Assembly (NCBI GenBank): GCA_964420975.1
Contig: CAYQVH010000017.1
Location: 1 to 64,000, forward strand
Reading direction: 5' to 3'
Source: Accumulibacter sp964420975
Lineage (GTDB): Bacteria; Pseudomonadota; Gammaproteobacteria; Burkholderiales; Rhodocyclaceae
Length of the DNA: 64,000 nt
Below, piece after piece: positions 8,557-17,681 of this stretch (within the stretch, counting starts at the first letter, position 1; the number at the start of each line of letters is the position of its first letter). The position numbers and the translations under genes are program-made. The notes beneath the pieces were generated by a model. The model did not search any database, was not told where the DNA came from, and saw only the letters and a program-made list of their open reading frames with translations.

Positions 8557-11163
8557 TCAGACGGCATCCGGCGTTGCGGACCCATTGGCGGCGTCCGGTT
8601 CAGCGGACGACTCGGACAGATCGGCGTCGTCTTCGCTCTCGACCACCTTCTCCAGGCCCGCCAGCTTCTCGCCAGCGTCAAGCGCGATCAGCGTCACCCC
8701 TTGCGTGGCGCGACCAAGCTCGCGAATCTCACGCACGCGCGTACGGATCAAGACCCCGCCGGTGGTGATCAGCATGATCTCGTCTTCGTCGCCGACCAGA
8801 CGCGCGGCGACCACCTTGCCGTTGCGCTCGCTGGCGGCAATCGCAATCACGCCTTGCGTGCCACGCCCCGAATGGCGGAAGTCGGCCAGCGCCGTGCGCT
8901 TGCCGTAGCCGTTCTCGGTGGCGACAAGCACCGTCTGCTGGTCGTTGTCGGCGATCAGCAGCGAGAGCACCTGCTGCTGCTCACCCAGGCGCATGCCGCG
9001 AACACCGCGCGCCGTTCGGCCCATCGGCCGCACGTCTTCTTCGTCGAACCATACCGCCTTGCCGGCGTCGGAAACGAGGACCACATCCTGCTTGCCGTTG
9101 GTAATCTCGGCACCAATCAGAAAGTCGTCGGCGTCGAGCGCGACGGCAATAATGCCCGCCTTGCGCGGATTGGAGAAATCCGAGAGCGGGGTTTTTTTGA
9201 CCGTTCCCTGCGCCGAACACATGAAGATGTAAAGGTCGTCGGCGAACTCTTTGACTGGCAACACGGCGCTGATCTTCTCCCCCTCTTCGAACGGAAAGAG
9301 ATTGACGATCGGCTTGCCGCGACTGGTGCGCGTCCCCTGCGGCACCTCATACACCTTGAGCCAATAGACGCGGCCACGGTTGGTAAAGCAAAGCAGGAAG
9401 TCGTGCGTGTTGGCGACGAACAGGTGGTCGACGAAATCGTCGGTCTTCATTGCTGCCGCCTGCTTGCCGCGCCCGCCACGCCGCTGCGCACGGTAATCGG
9501 CCAGCGGCTGCGCCTTGATGTAGCCGGCGTGCGACAAGGTCACCACCATGTCCGCCGGCGTAATGAAGTCTTCGATGCCCAGGTCTTGAGTGCTGACGAC
9601 GATTTCCGAGCGACGCTTGTCTCCGAACTGTGCGCGCACGCCGCTCAGTTCGTCGACGATCATCGCGGTGATGCGCTCCGGGCGCGCCAGAATATCCATT
9701 AAGTCCGCGATGCGGACGAGCAGGTCGCCGTAGTCGGCGACGATCTTGTCGCGCTCAAGACCCGTCAGCCGCTGCAAACGCAGGTCGAGGATCGCCTGCG
9801 CCTGCACCTCGGAAAGCAGGTAGCCGTCGTCGGCCAATCCGTAGTCGAGCGCCAGGCCTTGCGGCCGGGTCGCGTCGCGCGCCGACCGCCGCAGCATCTC
9901 GGCCACGGTCGGCGATCGCCAGCGCTTCGCCATCAGCGAGCGGCGCGCATCGGCCGGCGTCGGCGACGCCTTGATCAGCGCAATGATTTCGTCCACGTTA
10001 TCGAGCGCCACCGCCAGCCCTTCCTGGATGTGGGCTCGCTCGCGCGCCTTGCGTAGCTCGAACAGCGTGCGCCGCGTCAACACCTCGCGCCGATGCCAGA
10101 GGAAACACTCAAGCATTTGCTTCAGGTTGAGCAGCCGGGGCTGACCATCGACCAGCGCCACCATGTTCATGCCGAAGGTGTCCTGCAATTGCGTCTGCTT
10201 GTACAGGCAGTTGAGGACGACCTCGGCGACCTCGCCGCGCTTGAGCTCGATCACCACGCGCATGCCGGATTTGTCGGACTCGTCGCGCAGGTCGGAAATG
10301 CCGTCGATTCGCTTCTCGTTGACGAGTTCGCCAATTTTTTCGAGCAAGGTCCGCTTATTTACCTGATACGGCAACTCGTCGATGATGATCGCCTGCCGGT
10401 TTCCCTTGTCGATCTCCTCGAAGTGCGTTCGTCCCCGCATGACGACGCGGCCGCGGCCGGTTCGATAACCCTCGCGGACTCCGGCGACACCATAGATGAT
10501 GCCGGCGGTCGGAAAGTCGGGGGCGGGCACGAACTCGATCAACTCTTCGATCGTGACCTCCGGGTTGGCAAGCAGCGCGAGACAGGCGTCGACCACCTCA
10601 ATCAGGTTGTGCGGTGGGATATTGGTCGCCATACCGACCGCGATTCCTGCCGAGCCGTTGATCAGCAGATTCGGGATCCGTGCTGGCAAGACCAGCGGTT
10701 CCTCCTCGGACCCGTCGTAATTGGGTCCGAAATCGACCGTTTCCTTGTCAATATCGGCGAGCAATTCGTGGCCGATGCGCGCCATGCGGACTTCGGTGTA
10801 GCGCATCGCTGCCGCGTTGTCGCCGTCGACCGAACCGAAGTTGCCCTGTCCATCGACCAACATGTAGCGCAGCGAAAAACTCTGCGCCATGCGCACAATG
10901 GTGTCGTAAACCGCCATATCGCCATGCGGATGGTACTTACCAATGACGTCACCGACGATCCGCGCCGACTTCTTGTAGGGCTTGTTCCAGTCGTTACCCA
11001 GCTCGTGCATGGCGAAAAGCACGCGGCGATGCACCGGCTTGAGACCGTCGCGAGCGTCCGGCAAGGCCCGCCCGACAATGACGCTCATCGCGTAATCGAG
11101 ATACGATCGCCGCATCTCGTCTTCGAGGCTGACGGGCAGAGTCTCCTTGGCGAACGCTTCCAT
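8557..11163 (-). CDS. gyrA: DNA gyrase subunit A
   Basis: 868 residues, close to the E. coli length. It breaks and rejoins DNA during negative supercoiling as an A2B2 enzyme with GyrB. The catalytic Tyr122 is in AAAMRYTEVR. The GyrA-box (QRRGGRG) that allows DNA wrapping is present, followed by the six-bladed C-terminal domain and an acidic tail. The start is the ATG at 11163 (MEAFAKETLP), two codons inside a TTG-started frame. The position equal to E. coli Ser83 in the quinolone-resistance region is methionine (HPHGDMAVYDT), while Asp87 is kept. It probably heads transcription of the aromatic block. Confidence 0.96.
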   Translation of the reverse strand: MEAFAKETLPVSLEDEMRRSYLDYAMSVIVGRALPDARDGLKPVHRRVLFAMHELGNDWNKPYKKSARIVGDVIGKYHPHGDMAVYDTIVRMAQSFSLRYMLVDGQGNFGSVDGDNAAAMRYTEVRMARIGHELLADIDKETVDFGPNYDGSEEEPLVLPARIPNLLINGSAGIAVGMATNIPPHNLIEVVDACLALLANPEVTIEELIEFVPAPDFPTAGIIYGVAGVREGYRTGRGRVVMRGRTHFEEIDKGNRQAIIIDELPYQVNKRTLLEKIGELVNEKRIDGISDLRDESDKSGMRVVIELKRGEVAEVVLNCLYKQTQLQDTFGMNMVALVDGQPRLLNLKQMLECFLWHRREVLTRRTLFELRKARERAHIQEGLAVALDNVDEIIALIKASPTPADARRSLMAKRWRSPTVAEMLRRSARDATRPQGLALDYGLADDGYLLSEVQAQAILDLRLQRLTGLERDKIVADYGDLLVRIADLMDILARPERITAMIVDELSGVRAQFGDKRRSEIVVSTQDLGIEDFITPADMVVTLSHAGYIKAQPLADYRAQRRGGRGKQAAAMKTDDFVDHLFVANTHDFLLCFTNRGRVYWLKVYEVPQGTRTSRGKPIVNLFPFEEGEKISAVLPVKEFADDLYIFMCSAQGTVKKTPLSDFSNPRKAGIIAVALDADDFLIGAEITNGKQDVVLVSDAGKAVWFDEEDVRPMGRTARGVRGMRLGEQQQVLSLLIADNDQQTVLVATENGYGKRTALADFRHSGRGTQGVIAIAASERNGKVVAARLVGDEDEIMLITTGGVLIRTRVREIRELGRATQGVTLIALDAGEKLAGLEKVVESEDDADLSESSAEPDAANGSATPDAV

Positions 11164-11545
11164 CTTCAATCCGCTGTGGACGCGACCGGCGCAGGAGGGT
11201 CGACGTCTTGATCAAGCGGTGGATTTTAGCATGCCGGCAAGGCTCCAGACCGGCCCATGCTTTCGCATGAGTCTCCTCCAAGACCCGGGAGTTTTCGGTG
11301 CGGAGCACGTCTACCGTTGCGGCAACAAGTCGCTGAACCTTGATCTTGCCTTGTCTCGTCTTGTCTCGTTGGGAGGATCGCAGGGGCCAGAAGCGAACGC
11401 ATCGAGGGAACCGTCGTACGCGTTGAACGAAGCAGACGAGGCAACACCCCCACTCTAGCCGTCAGCCGCGAACGCAAAAAAATCATAGTGCAATAAAATC
11501 TTTGTGCTATAATTTTATAGCACTACGGTATAGGAGACCCCACAA
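11164..11545. other. Intergenic region between gyrA and the NTPase pair
   Basis: 382 bases between two divergent genes. On the minus strand, at 11223-11228, there is a TAAAAT preceded by TGC, an extended -10 that may serve gyrA 60 bases downstream; no clear -35 is seen. A small hairpin (CATGC/GCATG) lies at about 11256-11269. The right end (from 11471) turns sharply AT-rich and holds the NTPase promoter described separately. No convincing gene is present. Confidence 0.5.
11504..11523 (+). promoter_or_regulatory. Palindromic operator with embedded -10 box before the NTPase pair
   Basis: GTGCTATAA-TT-TTATAGCAC is a 9-bp perfect inverted repeat with a 2-bp centre, and it contains a perfect TATAAT (11508-11513) pointing at the NTPase genes 33 bases downstream. 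A related half (TAGTGCAATAAA) lies just upstream at 11487-11498. The stretch is strikingly AT-rich for this genome. A repressor bound here would block the -10, so self-limited or inducible expression is inferred. No good -35 match is found at 16-18 bp. The Shine-Dalgarno AGGAG at 11532-11536 follows. Confidence 0.6.
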
Positions 11546-12772
11546 ATGGACAATGTTGCCGGACCTCCCGTCGAGGGTGACAACTTCTTCGGCCGCGAGG
11601 CCGAGGTCGACCGTCTCTGGAACTTGCTGGACGAACACGACGTGTTGCTGCTGGGTCCCCGACGTGTCGGCAAGACGTCGGTCGCGCGGGCGGTGATGCA
11701 GCGCGCGCGTCAGGCGGGCTGGCACGCCGTCGAGACCAACGTCGCCGCGGGTGTCGACGAAAAGGCTTTTCTGGACAAGCTGATTCTCGACGTGCAAGCG
11801 CCGCAAGGCTCGCTGCTGTCACAGGCGCACGCCTGGCTGCGAGACGGGCTCAACGACGCCAAGCAGCGCCTCAAATCGCTCAAGATTCAGGTTGCAGGCG
11901 GCAGCTTCAGTGTGGAACTGGCGTCGCAGCAGACGGCGGACTGGACGCTGCCGGCGAGCGAGCTGTTGTGCTTGCTCAAGAGCACCCGAGAACCCTGGCT
12001 GATCTACATCGACGAGCTGCCGATCCTGCTCTACAACCTTCTCCGTCACGATCCGGGCACCGGCGTGGCGCGAGTCCGGCGTTTCCTCGACTGGCTGCGC
12101 AATGACGTGTGCAACCTGCCCGGAACGTCCAAGGTGCATTGGCTGATCTCGGGCTCGGTGGGTCTGGACACGCTGGTGCAGCAACATCGCATGGCCGACA
12201 CGATCAAAAGCCTGAACCACCAGCGGCTGGAGCCTTACTCGCCAGCGGTCGCCGGCGATCTGCTGGCGAAACTCGCCGAGCACTACCGCATTCCCTGGAC
12301 CCCGGCCGACGCGCAGCGCCTGCTGGCGGCCATCCGCTGGCTGCAACCGTACTACCTGCAGCTGGCGTTCAATCGGCTGCGCAGCGAGTTGTACTCGCCG
12401 GGGGCGGAGATGGCCGACTGCATCGACCGGGTCATGGTGTGGATGATCACGCCGGGTAGTGATAACGACTTCCACCACTGGGAAGGTCGGCTGAAAGAGC
12501 AACTTGGCGCCGAGGACGCGCGTCACGCCATCGCGCTCCTCGACCACGCCGCGCGCGATGAAAGCGGGGCGCGACCGGAGTTTCTGCTCGATCGACTCGC
12601 GGCGCGCCTGCCGCAGCAGAGCGCTGAGGAGGTGCGCGAAAAATTCATCGCGCTGCGCGACATTCTGCAGCGCGACGCCTATTGGTTTCCCGACGAATCC
12701 TCGGGCAGTCGGCGCTATCGCTTTTGCCTCGAACCGTTGCGGCGCTGGTGGCTGCGTCGCCGTGACTTGTGA
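11546..12772 (+). CDS. P-loop STAND/AAA-type NTPase, first gene of a coupled pair
   Basis: 408 residues, not matched to a named protein. It opens with the FFGREAEVDRL entry motif typical of archaeal-type/STAND ATPases. Walker A is GPRRVGKTS (37-45) and Walker B is WLIYIDELP (151-159). A sensor-like LISGSVGLDTL lies at about 208-218. The C-terminal part is helical and ends in a basic run (RRWWLRRRDL). No nuclease, TIR, protease or membrane domain is visible. AGGAG sits 9 bases before the ATG. The stop overlaps the GTG of the next gene by four bases, so the two products are probably made in fixed ratio and may form a complex. A role in defence or signalling is inferred from architecture only. 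Confidence 0.75.
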   Translation: MDNVAGPPVEGDNFFGREAEVDRLWNLLDEHDVLLLGPRRVGKTSVARAVMQRARQAGWHAVETNVAAGVDEKAFLDKLILDVQAPQGSLLSQAHAWLRDGLNDAKQRLKSLKIQVAGGSFSVELASQQTADWTLPASELLCLLKSTREPWLIYIDELPILLYNLLRHDPGTGVARVRRFLDWLRNDVCNLPGTSKVHWLISGSVGLDTLVQQHRMADTIKSLNHQRLEPYSPAVAGDLLAKLAEHYRIPWTPADAQRLLAAIRWLQPYYLQLAFNRLRSELYSPGAEMADCIDRVMVWMITPGSDNDFHHWEGRLKEQLGAEDARHAIALLDHAARDESGARPEFLLDRLAARLPQQSAEEVREKFIALRDILQRDAYWFPDESSGSRRYRFCLEPLRRWWLRRRDL

Positions 12773-15700
12773 GCCCGGCGTTGAACGATGACCGTTTGCC
12801 CGCTGCCGGCAGGCAACGTTTGTACAACCCCGACTGGCTCGACGACGACGACCTCTTGCGCGGTTTCGTCGCCCGGCAGGAGCTGTTCGCCTTTCTGCAC
12901 AGCGAGCTGGCGCGAGCACCCCGGCAAGGAACAGTGCAGCACTATCTGCTGGTCGGGGTGCGCGGCAGCGGCAAGACGACGCTCCTCAAGCGGCTGGCGA
13001 TCGCGGTTCGCCGCGACGACACGCTGCGCGACCACCTCGTCGCCTTGTCTTTCCCGGAAGAACTCTATCAGGTCAAACATCTGGCCGATTTTTGGTGGGC
13101 CGCGTGCGAAGCCCTGGTCGACGAACTCGATCGCCTGGGACAAACGGACGCCGCCGAGGCATTGAGCGAACGCCTCGAAACCAGCCGTCCTCGCGGACCA
13201 CAAGCCAAGCCGCTGGCGGACGACGGATTGCGCTGGCTTCTCGCCGCGTGCGACCAGCTCGGGCGTCGGCCCGTACTGCTAGTCGACAACCTCGATCTGA
13301 TCTTCCAGCGCATCGACAAGCACGGACGCCGTCTCAAGGATCCCAATTCGCCGGCCTATTGGGCCTTGCGCGAAGCGTTGTCACGCACCGACGCGCCGCT
13401 GGTGATCGCCGGCTCGGTGCGCATCAGCGAACCTTTCGCCGACTACGACAAACCGTTTTACGACTTCTTCGTTCCCTATCGGCTGGCAAAGCTGACGTAC
13501 GCCGAGGTCGAGCGCGTGCTCGCCAGCCTGGCCGACCAGCTCGGCGCGCCGGAAGTCAAGCGGCGCCTCGCGCAGCGCCCGGGACGGGTCGAAGCGCTCT
13601 ACGAACTCACCGGCGGCAACCCGCGCGCGCTGGGGATGATCTTCGAACTGCTGCGGCAAGGTCCCGGCAACCGCGCGCTGGAAGACTTCGAGCGCCTGAT
13701 GGATCTGACGACGCCTTACTACAAAGCCCGTTTCGAGGAGCTCGCCGAGCAAACGCAAGTGGTGATGCATGCGCTGGCGCTGCGCCGACGCGAGCACAAA
13801 ACCGAGGAAACACGCCAGTTCGGACACACGGCGGCGGAAATCGGCGAGTACGCGGGGCTGGAAACGCGCATCGTCTCGGCGCAAATGGACGTGCTGGAAA
13901 AAGAGGGGCTGATCGAAAAATCCGCCGCGCAGGGCCGCACGCAGTATCGCATTGCCGAGCAGCTCTTCCGCCTCTGGCTGCAGATGCGCGGCTCGCGCCG
14001 CGTTCGCCAGCAGGTTCTCGGGCTCGCCGAGTTTCTCGAAGCCCTGTTCGACCGTGAGGAACTACTGGCGCGCTGGTCGGAGGAAGCGACGCGGAACCGC
14101 GCGCCGCTCACTATCGCGCGCCTGGCGTTCGCGCACGGCGAAGCGCAAAGCGAGCAAGCAACGCGGCTCGGGCTGTACTCCGTGGGCGCCGATCGCGTGC
14201 TCGAGCACACGGCAGAAAGCGGCGAGGCGCTCGGCGATTATCTCGGCCGCGGCGACCTGCCCCCCGATCTGCAGTGCCTGGCGCAACTGCGCGATCGCTT
14301 GCAACAGTGTCGCGATCGGCAACTGAATGCGCTGCCGCGCAACGCACTACTCGGCGCGGTTTGGCTCAAGCTCACCGAAAAACAAGCATCGGTCGAGAAA
14401 CTCTGTGACCCGGCGAGCGCGCAAGAAGCGCTTGCCGCGCTGCTTCCCCGCCTCGACGACGAACGCCGGCGCTTGCGGCGCCTGGGCCTGGGCGAGGCCG
14501 ACATAGACCGGCTGCACGCGCAACGCGCCAGCGGACGCCTGCCTCTGCCAGAGCTGACTCCGGCGGATTTCGCGGCGGCGGTCAAAGTCACCGGCTGCGC
14601 CGATTTGCGCTCGCTGGCCTGGCGCCTGCTCGCCGCGCCCGAGCTGGTGCGCGTTCCCGACGCGGCGAGCGCCGCCGCCTGGCTCGCTTGGTGCCGGGAG
14701 AACGCGACCAACGGCGACGCACGGCAGTGGGCCGACGTCGCTGGAACGCTGCGCCGCAATCGGCTGTTCGACGCGGCGCGCGAGGCGCTCGCCGAAGCCT
14801 TTGCGCGCGGGGAACCGGCGCGCGCGTACTACGAACGAGCGGCTCTGCTCGCCGAAAGCGGGGGAAACGATGCCGAAGCCGAGGCCGCTTTCCGGCAAGC
14901 GATCGCGATCGATCCGGCGGATGCCGCTCCCTGGAACGACCTGGGCATCCTGCTCGCGAAACAGCCCAGCCGCCACGACGAAGCCGAAGCCGCTTACCGG
15001 CAAGCGATCGCGATCGACCCCGCGTATGCAGTTCCCTGGAACAACCTGGGCAATCTGCTCGCGAAAGACCCCGACGGGTACGACAAAGCCGAGGCCGCTT
15101 TTCAACAAGCGATCGCGATCGACGCGACGTTTGCCGTTCCCTGGTCCAACCTGGGCGTTCTACTGGCGAAAAAACCCGATCGCTCCGGCCAAGCCGAAGC
15201 CGCTTACCGGCAAGCGATCGCGATCGACCCGGCGTATGCCACTCCCTGGAACAACTTGGGCGTTCACCTCATGGAAAATTTCGGCCGCTCGGACGAAGCT
15301 GAGGCCGCTTATCGGCAAGCGATCGCGATCGACCCGGCGTTTGCCGCTCCATGGGCGAATCTCGGCCAGTTGATGGAAGCGCAGCAACGCCTGGAAGAAG
15401 CCGAGCGGGTCTACGCGAGGGCGGTGGAACTCGACCACGAAGACCCGTACCACTGGTGGCGGCTGCGGGACTTGCGCGTCCACCTCGCGCTGGACGCCGC
15501 GCAAAGCGCGCTCAAAACGGAAGATTGGCCGCGCGTGCGCGCCGCCCTGAACGAACTACCGGCGCTTTCCCCCGAGACGCGCGCCGATCATGCGTCGTGG
15601 TGGGTGAGCCGTGCGCTGGTCGAGGGGCTGATCGGCGAGGCGCTGGCGCGCGGCACCGGTCGGGCGCTGCTCGCCATGCTCAGGGAAGTTGGAATCGAGC

Positions 15701-15828
15701 GCTACGCGCGCCCGCTGCTCATCGCGGTCGAGGCCCAGCTCGCGGGCAACGCAAACCTCATCGCCGACAGCGAGCCCGAGACGCGGCGCGCGGCGCAAAT
15801 CCTGTTCCAACGCCTTGAGAGTAAATAG
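12769..15828 (+). CDS. Large NTPase with winged helix and TPR sensor-like C-terminus, second gene of the pair
   Basis: 1019 residues, GTG start in a GTGA overlap. Residues about 30-330 are an NTPase with Walker A GVRGSGKTT (63-71) and Walker B PVLLVDNLD (168-176). Residues about 335-405 look like a winged helix (ALRRREHKTEETRQ to GLIEKSAAQGRTQYRIAEQLFRLWL). A long helical region follows, then five 35-residue TPR-like repeats (703-877) and a helical tail. NTPase plus wHTH plus a repeat array is the STAND layout used by NLR-like and transcription-regulating proteins, where repeats sense a ligand and the NTPase oligomerises. No effector domain is recognisable in either protein, so the output may be a novel C-terminal domain or another protein. 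Function unknown. Confidence 0.75.
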   Translation: MSPALNDDRLPAAGRQRLYNPDWLDDDDLLRGFVARQELFAFLHSELARAPRQGTVQHYLLVGVRGSGKTTLLKRLAIAVRRDDTLRDHLVALSFPEELYQVKHLADFWWAACEALVDELDRLGQTDAAEALSERLETSRPRGPQAKPLADDGLRWLLAACDQLGRRPVLLVDNLDLIFQRIDKHGRRLKDPNSPAYWALREALSRTDAPLVIAGSVRISEPFADYDKPFYDFFVPYRLAKLTYAEVERVLASLADQLGAPEVKRRLAQRPGRVEALYELTGGNPRALGMIFELLRQGPGNRALEDFERLMDLTTPYYKARFEELAEQTQVVMHALALRRREHKTEETRQFGHTAAEIGEYAGLETRIVSAQMDVLEKEGLIEKSAAQGRTQYRIAEQLFRLWLQMRGSRRVRQQVLGLAEFLEALFDREELLARWSEEATRNRAPLTIARLAFAHGEAQSEQATRLGLYSVGADRVLEHTAESGEALGDYLGRGDLPPDLQCLAQLRDRLQQCRDRQLNALPRNALLGAVWLKLTEKQASVEKLCDPASAQEALAALLPRLDDERRRLRRLGLGEADIDRLHAQRASGRLPLPELTPADFAAAVKVTGCADLRSLAWRLLAAPELVRVPDAASAAAWLAWCRENATNGDARQWADVAGTLRRNRLFDAAREALAEAFARGEPARAYYERAALLAESGGNDAEAEAAFRQAIAIDPADAAPWNDLGILLAKQPSRHDEAEAAYRQAIAIDPAYAVPWNNLGNLLAKDPDGYDKAEAAFQQAIAIDATFAVPWSNLGVLLAKKPDRSGQAEAAYRQAIAIDPAYATPWNNLGVHLMENFGRSDEAEAAYRQAIAIDPAFAAPWANLGQLMEAQQRLEEAERVYARAVELDHEDPYHWWRLRDLRVHLALDAAQSALKTEDWPRVRAALNELPALSPETRADHASWWVSRALVEGLIGEALARGTGRALLAMLREVGIERYARPLLIAVEAQLAGNANLIADSEPETRRAAQILFQRLESK
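14875..15399 (+). repeat. Five tandem 105-bp repeats encoding 35-residue TPR units
   Basis: Units start at 14875, 14980, 15085, 15190 and 15295, exactly 105 bp apart. Each encodes a variant of EAEAAYRQAIAIDPAYAxPW followed by NNLGxLLAK. The stretch coding RQAIAID (GGCAAGCGATCGCGATCGA) is nearly invariant in nucleotide sequence, including synonymous positions. That points to recent duplication or gene conversion. A sixth, diverged unit follows to about 15450. The repeat count is likely to vary among strains (inference). Confidence 0.85.
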
Positions 15829-16030
15829 TTTCTCGTGACTCAGATCGTTACGAACACACTTCTTGATAAGGCAGTGGCGCGTGCGGGGTGGTGGGGACAA
15901 TTGATCAGTAGGCGACCTTGCGGTTTGGAGATTCGGTGGCTGGGCGACGGGCGTGGTCCAAGGCATATCCTTCGACATCACTTCAGATACCTCTTTGACC
16001 TTCAGAATTTTGATGCAAGCGTGGCAACCA

Positions 16031-17494
16031 TCAGAGGAGCGCCGAACCTGGGGATGTCGGCGTCGCCGCGATGCGGAAAGCGACCTGCCGGGTGACGAAG
16101 CTGAAGCAAATGAATTCGGTTCGCCAAGCGTAGCGATCGACGCTTTCGGCGAAAGCGCGAAACTCGTGGTCGCGCCAGCCGGGGTAGCCGATGAACTCGT
16201 CGAAGACGATCACGCTCCCGGCGACGACCTGCGGCGCGACGAGGTCGAGCACCGTCTTCGTCGAACGGTAGAGGTCGCAATCGATGTTGATGAACCGGAT
16301 CGGACCGCTCTGCCGGGAAAGGAACTCGGGCAGGCTGTCTTCGAACCAACCGCGGTGCAGGGTCACGTTGGCGGGAACGGTCGGCAGCGATCCCTGCGTC
16401 GAGTAGGTACCACGTCGTTCGTCACCCCAGTCGCTGGGAAGGCCTTCAAAACTGTCGAAGCCGTCGACTGCGCCGTCGACCAGGTCGGCAAGCAAGCGGA
16501 TCGAGCGACCCTGGTAGACGCCGAACTCGAGCACGAGGCCGTCCGTCCGCGCTCGTGCGAGTGCCAGGCGAAAGGTTTGCAACGAGGTGCCGACGATCGT
16601 CGCCGGGGGCACGGGGAGCGACTTCAGGTACTGCCACGCGTCGAGGTCCGCGCGCATCGCGTCGTCTTCGGCAGCCACCGCGAAACAACGCTCGGCGTCG
16701 CGGGGTTTGGCCATAAGTTCATGCAGGACGCCGAGCGAGAAGCGATAGACCGCGTTGGCGGGCTCGATCGCCAGCGCGCGTTCCAGGCAGGCGCAGGCTT
16801 GCGGCCAGTCCGCCGGTTGTTGCAGCAGCAGCGCATGCAGATTGTAAAAGGCGTCGGCAGCCTCCGGATCGAGCCGCTGCGCTTGCCGGTAATGCGACGC
16901 AGCCTCTTCACAGCGGCCGATCTCGCTAAGGGCGACGCCGAGATGATTATGGGCAGCGGCGTAATCGGCGCGCAGCGCGATCGCCTGACGGAACCAGTCG
17001 ACCGCCTTTTCCGGCTGCAGCGATTCCTGGTAGAGGACACCGACGTTGTACGGAATTTCGGGCAGCGACGGCGCCAGAGCAAGCGCTTGCTGGTAGCACT
17101 GCAGCGCGCCGGCAACGTCGCCGGAGCGCTTGAGCAGATTGCCGAGATTGCACACCGCTTCGACACAGCCGGCGTCAAGGCGAATCGCTTCCCGATAGCT
17201 GGCCATCGCGCGCTCGTTGTCGCCCAGCTGGCTGTACGCCAGGCCGAACTGCAGGTGGACAACGGCTTGTCGGGGTATTGCCAGATCGGCACGCAACAGC
17301 AGTTCCACGGCGCGCGCCGGATCGTCGCTCTGCTGAGCGACGACGGCGAGCAGGTAAAGCGCCTCGAACTGATCGGGTATGACGGCGATGATAGCCTCGT
17401 AGGCTCGTCGGGCGTCTTCGATCCGTCCCGCTTTGTGGTGCTCGATCCCCTCCTGGAGAAGGCGATGCAGCCCCGATGGGTTTCCTCGTTGCAT
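16031..17494 (-). CDS. TPR protein fused to a TylF/MycF-like methyltransferase
   Basis: 487 residues from the ATG at 17494 (MQRGNPSGLHRLLQ); a TTG-started frame is 15 residues longer. Residues about 5-290 are TPR units (for example DARRAYEAIIAVIPDQFEAL and CYQQALALAP). Residues about 300-487 form a macrocin O-methyltransferase (TylF-like) domain: VLEFGVYQGRSIRLLAD as the SAM motif, GFDSFEGLP, and a metal-binding INIDCDLYRSTKTVL with VIVFDEFIGYPGW. Such TPR fusions are usually tied to glycan or surface-polymer modification. The substrate cannot be read from the sequence. It is convergent with the NTPase pair, from which it is separated by 200 bases holding nothing recognisable. Confidence 0.8.
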   Translation of the reverse strand: MQRGNPSGLHRLLQEGIEHHKAGRIEDARRAYEAIIAVIPDQFEALYLLAVVAQQSDDPARAVELLLRADLAIPRQAVVHLQFGLAYSQLGDNERAMASYREAIRLDAGCVEAVCNLGNLLKRSGDVAGALQCYQQALALAPSLPEIPYNVGVLYQESLQPEKAVDWFRQAIALRADYAAAHNHLGVALSEIGRCEEAASHYRQAQRLDPEAADAFYNLHALLLQQPADWPQACACLERALAIEPANAVYRFSLGVLHELMAKPRDAERCFAVAAEDDAMRADLDAWQYLKSLPVPPATIVGTSLQTFRLALARARTDGLVLEFGVYQGRSIRLLADLVDGAVDGFDSFEGLPSDWGDERRGTYSTQGSLPTVPANVTLHRGWFEDSLPEFLSRQSGPIRFINIDCDLYRSTKTVLDLVAPQVVAGSVIVFDEFIGYPGWRDHEFRAFAESVDRYAWRTEFICFSFVTRQVAFRIAATPTSPGSALL

Positions 17495-17681
17495 GAATTT
17501 TTCTCGGCTCCCGCATCCTGCGTTGGCACAAACGGTCAAACAGACGGTTCACTGTAGGTCGCACGGCGCCGCTTGGTCAATTGACTCCCCAGGGGAAGGT
17601 GAAACGACTTGGCTGCGATGACCAAGCACGCGTTATGATGCCGGCAGCCGACGTCGGCTGACACCGTCGAAAGGGAAATCG

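Noticed and set aside
14875..15399. CRISPR-like array
   Set aside because: The 105-bp periodicity is in frame within a protein and encodes TPR units; there are no short repeats with unique spacers.
15953..17557. 534-codon plus-strand frame opposite the TPR-methyltransferase
   Set aside because: No recognisable motif; the minus-strand frame has TPR and SAM-binding motifs.
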